A stretch of 16,771 nucleotides of DNA. Source: Candidatus Uhrbacteria bacterium. GTDB lineage: Bacteria; Patescibacteriota; Patescibacteriia; UBA9934; UBA10169. The notes beneath the pieces are model-generated. The model had not been told where the DNA came from, ran no database searches, and saw only the letters and a list, made by a program, of their open reading frames with translations. Positions 12,992-16,771 of the stretch are shown here, piece after piece (the first letter of the stretch is position 1; each line of letters opens with the position of its first letter). The translations under genes were made by a program, and so were the position numbers. The stretch lies in the NCBI GenBank assembly GCA_003505155.1, contig DNYJ01000003.1, positions 1,239-18,009 of the forward strand, read 5' to 3'.

Positions 12992-14449
12992 TTATCGAAT
13001 CACTTTCACGCTACTGTGCCCGAGGATGATGAGAAAATCAACGCCTTCTCCCAGGGCTGTCTCTTTGGCGGAGTCGTTCGTGAGCGTGAGATGGTCGGGG
13101 ACGATCCCTTCAGAAAGAAGCCAGCCTGGAGCGGAAAGGGAAATGTCTGCGGCGAGGAAATCCGAGAGTGCGATCAGTTCCATCTTGTGCGCGCCGTCGG
13201 TCAAGTCGTAAATGAGCGTGCGTTCTTGGTTCGTAACGGTGGCGTTTCCGACGTCTCCGACCTCGTACCCCTGAAGCGCCAGGAGCGCGGCGGCTTGTGT
13301 GGCCAAGCCGGAAATGTCGGTGCCGTTTTGCAGTTCGATCCTGATGCCTCTGGGCGCGGCATCCGGAAGCTGGATAATCTCGTCATCCGCCGTGAAGATG
13401 TTTTCCGCGATCGTCTGCAAGGGTGTCCAATCATTGCCCCGTGGGAGAATCACATAAGCGCCGTTCACCGTCGTTTCATAGAGTGGGCTGCCCGGAGCAG
13501 TGGTGAGAACGACGTTGCCGATCTCGTCGCTGTCGAAGATGTTCCCAAGGTTGGCGAAGCGGATCATTTCCCATGTGGACATGTTCGTGCGGATGTTATC
13601 GTTGAAGGTGTCAATCAGACGGGCAATGCGGGCGGGGTTCAGGAGCGTCGTGGGGGAAAGGAGTTTGCGTTTGACGGCGAGGATCACCTTTTGCTGGCGC
13701 GCCGCGCGGGCGAAGTCGGATCCTTCGTTGTTGTTGCCGTGCCGCGAGCGAACAAACCGCAGAGCCGTTTCTCCGTCCATGTGCGTGATGCCTTGTGCGA
13801 ATTCAAGCGCGATCACGGTGCCTTCGCCGTCGTCAATGGGATAGGCGGGATCTGTGAAGGTGCGTTCGACGTCTATGTCCACGCCGCCGATGGCATCAAT
13901 GAATTCTTCAAAGCCCTTGAAGTCAACCTTGACCCAGTAGTGGACGGGCTGGTCGAAGACTTCGCCGATCGTTTTTGCGGCGAGCGTGGGGCCGTAGCCG
14001 TTTCGCTGTTCTTCGCCGTATGCGTTGACGTGGTTCACTTTGCGCCAGCCGTAGCCTTCAAGCGGCACCGAGAGGTCGCGCGGAATGGAGAGCATGCCGA
14101 CTTCTTTTGTGGACGGACGCACGGAAGCGAGGATGATGGTGTCGGTGAGTTCCGGTCCGTCGTGTCCGGCGCCTCCGATGCCCAAGATGAGGAAGTTGAC
14201 GCGGTCTCCTTCCTCGCCTTTCAGCTCTTTGTCTGCGCTCACGACGAGTCCGCGAACGGTTCCAAAAAACGACGGATGTCCAGTCCCGTCCTCGTCTCCA
14301 TTCGAAGTGAAGGAAAACACAATGCCCGCGATGAGCGTGAGGGCGATGATAGAAAGCGTAAACCGGCGAAACAAAAAGAACGGTCGCCGCCCTTTCGAGT
14401 GTACCGTTTCACTCGTGTCCTCAAGAAGATTAATCTGATCTTCATCCAT
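12992..14449 (-). CDS. LytR-CpsA-Psr (LCP) family protein with C-terminal LytR_C domain
   Basis: LCP enzymes transfer glycopolymers from lipid carriers to the cell wall or surface. The 485-residue protein has a short cytoplasmic N-terminus, a membrane segment at about 29-47 (FTLSIIALTLIAGIVFSF) and an LCP domain from about 84 to 250. Key residues seen are D103 in ELTDTIILASV, R124-D125 in SIPRDLSVPL and the later arginines of ALRFVRSRHG. A LytR_C-type domain follows at about 360-440 (IELQNGTDISGLATQAAALLALQGYEVG), and the end may be a second small domain. The start at 14449 is chosen because a TGCTATAAT box ends 9 bases before it; the frame stays open to 14572, but that would run through the promoter. 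It is the first gene of lytR-der-pth. The polymer it handles is unknown. Confidence 0.93.
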   Translation of the reverse strand: MDEDQINLLEDTSETVHSKGRRPFFLFRRFTLSIIALTLIAGIVFSFTSNGDEDGTGHPSFFGTVRGLVVSADKELKGEEGDRVNFLILGIGGAGHDGPELTDTIILASVRPSTKEVGMLSIPRDLSVPLEGYGWRKVNHVNAYGEEQRNGYGPTLAAKTIGEVFDQPVHYWVKVDFKGFEEFIDAIGGVDIDVERTFTDPAYPIDDGEGTVIALEFAQGITHMDGETALRFVRSRHGNNNEGSDFARAARQQKVILAVKRKLLSPTTLLNPARIARLIDTFNDNIRTNMSTWEMIRFANLGNIFDSDEIGNVVLTTAPGSPLYETTVNGAYVILPRGNDWTPLQTIAENIFTADDEIIQLPDAAPRGIRIELQNGTDISGLATQAAALLALQGYEVGDVGNATVTNQERTLIYDLTDGAHKMELIALSDFLAADISLSAPGWLLSEGIVPDHLTLTNDSAKETALGEGVDFLIILGHSSVKVIR

Positions 14450-14458
14450 ACCGATCGC

Positions 14459-14467
14459 ATTATAGCA
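14459..14467 (-). promoter_or_regulatory. Extended -10 promoter of the lytR-der-pth operon
   Basis: The minus strand reads TGCTATAAT (14467-14459), a perfect -10 box with TGn extension. Nine bases separate it from the ATG at 14449, so the start of transcription should be within about three bases of the start codon. No -35 box is visible; the GGGAGTA repeat lies there. Confidence 0.8.
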
Positions 14468-14469
14468 AA

Positions 14470-14497
14470 GGGAGTAGGGAGTAGGGAGTAGGCGGTA
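14470..14497. repeat. Short tandem repeat GGGAGTA
   Basis: Three exact GGGAGTA units (14470-14490) and a variant GGCGGTA (14491-14497) stand directly upstream of the lytR -10 box and before the tRNA promoter. The seven-base period and the intergenic position suggest slippage or a dispersed CPR-type repeat. Confidence 0.8.
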
Positions 14498-14507
14498 GTG
14501 GTGAGGG

Positions 14508-14536
14508 TTGCCAAAACGCAAAAAGATTCGTAGACT
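14508..14536 (+). promoter_or_regulatory. Promoter of the tRNA-Val unit
   Basis: TTGCCA (14508-14513), a 17-base spacer and TAGACT (14531-14536) predict a start near 14543, about five bases before the first base of the outer, interrupted tRNA (14548). The placement indicates that the outer copy is the ancestral gene of this unit. Confidence 0.65.
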
Positions 14537-14564
14537 GCCTTGAGCGCGGGTGTATAGCTCAGTT

Positions 14565-14594
14565 TCCACCAAATGCGGATCCGCCTTTGGTGGA
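14565..14594. repeat. 30-base palindrome inserted in the D-loop of the outer tRNA-Val
   Basis: TCCACCAAA (14565-14573) pairs with TTTGGTGGA (14586-14594), and the centre contains the palindrome GCGGATCCGC (14575-14584). It stands exactly between AGTT and GGTTA of the tRNA D-loop. It differs in sequence from the CCCGCCCG element and looks like a separate REP-like palindrome. From memory, GGATCCGCC-centred palindromes are frequent in Parcubacteria; I cannot check this here. Confidence 0.75.
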
Positions 14595-14599
14595 GGTTA

Positions 14600-14736
14600 C
14601 CCGCCCGAACGACCGAACGACCTTGTCCTTGATGGGTGTATAGCTCAGTTGGTTAGAGCGCTACGTTCACATCGCAGAGGTCCGTGGTTCGAGTCCACGT
14701 ACACCCACCATGGAGGGCGTCGTTCGGTCGGGCGGG
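14600..14736. mobile_element. 137-base segment with terminal inverted repeats carrying a complete tRNA-Val
   Basis: It begins CCCGCCCG (14600-14607) and ends CGGGCGGG (14729-14736). Continuing inwards, ACCGAACGAC (14612-14621) pairs with GTCGTTCGGT (14719-14728), leaving AACG (14608-14611) as a bulge. That gives 18 paired bases. Inside lie 11-12 unassigned bases (TTGTCCTTGAT), the intact tRNA and about 8 further bases. No open reading frame is present, so any mobility would have to be provided in trans. No target-site duplication is visible. It splits the outer tRNA precisely between A21 and G22. Confidence 0.6.
14634..14710 (+). tRNA. tRNA-Val (anticodon CAC)
   Basis: A full cloverleaf is present: acceptor GGGTGTA/TACACCC, D-stem GCTC/GAGC with AGTTGGTTA loop, anticodon stem CTACG/CGCAG, loop TTCACAT with anticodon CAC (reads GUG), variable loop AGGTC, T-arm CGTGG-TTCGAGT-CCACG, discriminator A and encoded CCA. 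A35, C36 and A73 are known valine identity elements. The anticodon stem has an A-C mismatch (positions 29-41), shared by the outer copy. The gene lies inside the 137-base inverted-repeat segment and would be cut out of the common transcript by normal 5' and 3' tRNA processing. Confidence 0.95.
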
Positions 14737-14794
14737 GAGCGCTACGTTCACATCGCAGAGGTCCGTGGTTCGAGTCCACGTACACCCACCAGAG

Positions 14795-14829
14795 CCGATC
14801 CGAACATCTCGGATCGGTTTTGTTTTTTT
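14795..14829 (+). terminator. Intrinsic terminator of the tRNA unit
   Basis: CCGATCCGA (14795-14803) pairs with TCGGATCGG (14809-14817) around a five-base loop and is followed by TTTTGTTTTTTT. It begins three bases after the CCA end of the outer tRNA. Confidence 0.92.
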
Positions 14830-14840
14830 CTCGGTCGGGG

Positions 14841-14846
14841 TACACT
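14841..14846 (+). promoter_or_regulatory. Putative -10 box of the kinase-like gene
   Basis: TACACT lies 9 bases before the ATG at 14856, the same spacing as for lytR and the gene at 3907. No -35 or Shine-Dalgarno is visible; the T-rich end of the tRNA terminator occupies the -35 zone. Confidence 0.45.
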
Positions 14847-14855
14847 GTGGGTATT

Positions 14856-16771
14856 ATGGGGTCGTGGAAAAGACAACCAGAACCTGCGTCTGAATCGCCG
14901 AACATTGCACAGGAGCCGACGCGAGAGATGTCTCGAGATGCAGTTCTTCATGACGATGAATTTTCCGATAAGGATCTTGAGGATCATCTGCGGGAAGCCC
15001 GCGAGCATCTTGGACCGATGAATCCGGAGAGAGGAACGAGCGGCGAAAAGCACGAACTCCCCATCGTCATTGAAGGTCTACCGGACATCGGCCCGGATGG
15101 TCGGTTTCTTTTATGGAGCATGGAGGGCGAGGACGGGGAGATCCATCATGAATTGCAGACATCTTCCTCGAGAGGGGAGCGGCGCGTGGACGCTCGAGAC
15201 GCTCTCAATCCTCATATCCTGTCCACGCTCAAAGAGTTTAACCCTTTTCACAGTCGAGCCTGGATGGGGGAGTATGTGTATTCCAGGCGCAACTCGATCA
15301 GACCGAAAATTCCAATGCAAAGAAGAAAAGACGGGGGGATAGACTATGAAACGTTTCCGTTCGATCTGCCCAAGAGCGTGAAGGTTCATGGCGTTGAATA
15401 CGCGTACCATAGCGTGATTGGCCGCGGCGGTATGGCTGGAGCGTTTCTCTATCGCTCAAAAGAACACGTACACGAGAAGATCGTCTTGAAAGTTGCCATC
15501 ATGTCTTTGTTGCGGCCGTATCAGGAAGTGCGGGCTATTGAAGAAACGACCTATCATGCCGTGCTGAATCCAAGGTTTGATGCAGACGGGAAAGCCATTT
15601 CGCCTCTGGCTCGCGCTATTCATCGGTCGGACGGCAGAAAACCAGGAGCGGGATCAAGGCGTTTTGTGGAGTACATTGACAGTGTTTACCTCCGGCCGAA
15701 AATGTCGTCCGATCGAGCCGTGGGGACGTTCATGGAGTATTTAGACTGGGGCAATCTTGCGAGAACCATTGCGGACGAACAGCCTCACAAACTTCGTGAG
15801 TCGTCGGAGAAGGATGCCTATCGCAAATTTCTTTCAAAGGCGGTGCAGGATGGGGTGGATCTTGCCGAGGGGCTTGTGGAACTTCATGCCGCTGGCATTG
15901 AGCATCGCGATCTCAAGCCGGAAAACGCCGTTCGAGGAAACGATGGTGGTTTGCGCATCATTGATCCCGGCATCGCGCGCGGCGAGACGGTTCGAGCTTT
16001 GCGCGCTGTGGAGGAGCGAGTCAGTGCGAGGAGGAGAGAGGATCAAGAAAGGAATGTCGAGCGCGACCTTCATGCCAAGATCACGAACGATGCAAAGGGG
16101 TTGTATCTGCTTGCCGTGACCAGAGGCGAGGGATTTACTCGCTTGCCGGAGGCTCTTGGGCGCATCATGGAAAAGAAAACTGGGACGTATGAAAAACGCT
16201 CTTCCGATTGGCAGAAGATGCTTTCGTTTCAACAGCAGGAGGAGATTTGGAAATGGCTGCAGGATTGGCAAGGATATCAGTATGAACCCATGGGCGTTCA
16301 AGAGAGAACAGAACTGTTACAGGATTTAGCGCGGCGTTTTCGTAGACTTGAGGAAAAGCACCGCGAACATTTTTGGACGCTTTCCACAGATCTCCCCAAG
16401 CATTTCACGGTTTGGCGGCCAAGCAAATGGAGTATGGAAGATCTTGCCGCGTTGGAGTCTCTCAATGCTTCGCCGGGAGCTGACGCGGGCACTGTCACGG
16501 CGGATGGCGATATGTTTGGAAATCTTGGCGAGCGTGCAGAGCTTGCGCGATCCGGAGATATCACTCAAGAAGGGGGACGCATCGGGTCGCCGAAGTACTC
16601 ACCTCCGGAGATCAGTCTGCCTTTCGACGCGAAAGAAAAGCACGTTCTGCGGCGCGTGCCTCTTCATCTGTCTGGCGCGGAGACAATGGACTCCGGCGCG
16701 CGTTTTAAGCAGGACATCTTTTCTCTTGGAGCCACGCTTCTTCAACTGACGGGTCTGGCCACGCTTCCGGA
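14856..16771 (+). CDS. Divergent Ser/Thr protein kinase-like protein (3' end outside window)
   Basis: The frame runs open from the ATG at 14856 to the end of the window, giving 638 residues without a stop. Kinase motifs appear in order: glycine-rich loop GRGGMAGAF (189-197), ATP-site lysine K212 in IVLKVA, catalytic loop HRDLKPEN (350-357), IIDPGIARGE with D370 in place of DFG, GSPKYSPPE (577-585) as the end of the activation segment, and DIFSLGATLLQLTG. About 216 residues separate D370 from E585, where 20-35 are usual, so a charged helical insertion of roughly 180 residues sits in the activation segment. The 188-residue N-terminal part is unrecognised. All catalytic residues are present, so activity is plausible. 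The start follows a -10 box by 9 bases; an internal ATG (codon 25) is an alternative. Confidence 0.85.
   Translation, partial: MGSWKRQPEPASESPNIAQEPTREMSRDAVLHDDEFSDKDLEDHLREAREHLGPMNPERGTSGEKHELPIVIEGLPDIGPDGRFLLWSMEGEDGEIHHELQTSSSRGERRVDARDALNPHILSTLKEFNPFHSRAWMGEYVYSRRNSIRPKIPMQRRKDGGIDYETFPFDLPKSVKVHGVEYAYHSVIGRGGMAGAFLYRSKEHVHEKIVLKVAIMSLLRPYQEVRAIEETTYHAVLNPRFDADGKAISPLARAIHRSDGRKPGAGSRRFVEYIDSVYLRPKMSSDRAVGTFMEYLDWGNLARTIADEQPHKLRESSEKDAYRKFLSKAVQDGVDLAEGLVELHAAGIEHRDLKPENAVRGNDGGLRIIDPGIARGETVRALRAVEERVSARRREDQERNVERDLHAKITNDAKGLYLLAVTRGEGFTRLPEALGRIMEKKTGTYEKRSSDWQKMLSFQQQEEIWKWLQDWQGYQYEPMGVQERTELLQDLARRFRRLEEKHREHFWTLSTDLPKHFTVWRPSKWSMEDLAALESLNASPGADAGTVTADGDMFGNLGERAELARSGDITQEGGRIGSPKYSPPEISLPFDAKEKHVLRRVPLHLSGAETMDSGARFKQDIFSLGATLLQLTGLATLP

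Larger units (their letters stand above)
14548..14791 (+). pseudogene. Interrupted tRNA-Val(CAC), complete in three pieces around a nested tRNA
   Basis: Joined, 14548-14564, 14595-14599 and 14737-14791 give 77 bases identical to the intact tRNA-Val inside, including the encoded CCA. The breaks are after U17 and after A21, both in the D-arm. The first holds a 30-base palindrome, the second a 137-base segment whose ends pair. No base of the tRNA is lost or duplicated. The promoter sits directly before the first piece and the terminator starts three bases after the last. The extra segments could fold as two helices leaving the D-loop with the cloverleaf intact, so the gene may be a pseudogene, a tRNA with D-arm expansions, or one from which the insert is removed. 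Pseudogene is the cautious label. Confidence 0.7.

Noticed and set aside
13016..14491. 491-residue frame antisense to the LCP gene
   Set aside because: The minus strand encodes clear LCP and LytR_C motifs; the plus frame has no recognisable domain.
14450..14572. N-terminal extension of the LCP protein by 41 residues
   Set aside because: It would be encoded across the perfect TATAAT box and the GGGAGTA repeats, and the membrane segment would no longer be near the N-terminus.
14600..14736. Group I or group II intron in the outer tRNA
   Set aside because: Known bacterial tRNA introns of this kind sit in the anticodon arm and are longer; no catalytic core motifs are visible in the 137 bases, most of which are the nested tRNA.
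14548..14791. CRISPR-like repeat array in the tRNA region
   Set aside because: The repeated sequence is tRNA-Val with a full cloverleaf, only two copies and no regular spacers. No cas genes are present.
14645..14905. Small open frames with a repeated VDSNHGPLRCERSA-like peptide
   Set aside because: The peptide is the translation of the tRNA-Val antisense strand, a well-known artefact of gene calling over tRNA genes.

Overview
The window looks like part of the chromosome of a Candidate Phyla Radiation (Patescibacteria) bacterium, probably of the Parcubacteria/Uhrbacteria kind. This is an inference from several traits together: compact core genes, a Rel protein that stops after the TGS domain, a topoisomerase I with glycine-rich C-terminal repeats instead of zinc fingers, a competence-type DprA, A/T-rich dispersed intergenic repeats, and several genes that appear to be transcribed leaderless. 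TGA acts as a stop codon (the Nudix gene and the 582-residue membrane protein both end in TGA just before an intrinsic terminator), so the TGA=Gly code of Gracilibacteria and Absconditabacteria is not used.

Layout. 1-423: end of a ParB-family gene. 420-1937 (minus): Rel (p)ppGpp synthetase/hydrolase, convergent with parB. 1938-2052: back-to-back promoters. 2053-2883: HAD-like hydrolase with terminator. 2985-3731: Nudix hydrolase with terminator. 3824-3884: a large double operator in front of an orphan basic protein (3907-5217). That gene converges on topA (5226-7754, minus) through a hairpin terminator that works in both directions. 7839-7993: dispersed inverted/direct repeat. 8005-9102 (minus): dprA. 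9230-10978: GC-rich orphan bitopic membrane protein. 11075-14449 (minus): lytR/LCP - der - pth operon, read in that order. 14508-14829: a short tRNA-Val transcription unit. 14856-end: a divergent Ser/Thr protein-kinase-like gene that runs off the window.

The most unusual locus is the tRNA region. One tRNA-Val(CAC) is intact at 14634-14710. Around it lie all 77 bases of a second, identical copy, split into three pieces: 14548-14564, 14595-14599 and 14737-14791. The breaks are a 30-base palindrome and a 137-base segment, both in the D-arm. The 137-base segment begins with CCCGCCCG, ends with CGGGCGGG, and contains the intact tRNA. The outer, split copy is the one directly flanked by the promoter and the terminator. 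A palindrome with the same arms (CCCGCCCGAACG.. / ..CGGGCGGG) sits in frame inside pth at 11445-11477. This suggests a small palindromic element family able to enter both structural RNA and protein genes. Peptidyl-tRNA hydrolase is thus one gene hit by the element and a tRNA is the other.

Two expression styles recur. relA, the orphan at 3907, dprA, lytR and the kinase have a -10 box about 7-9 bases before ATG, often with an extended TGn, which implies leaderless mRNAs. The HAD, Nudix and 9230 genes have TTGACG -35 boxes, 5' leaders, purine-rich sites before ATG and strong terminators.
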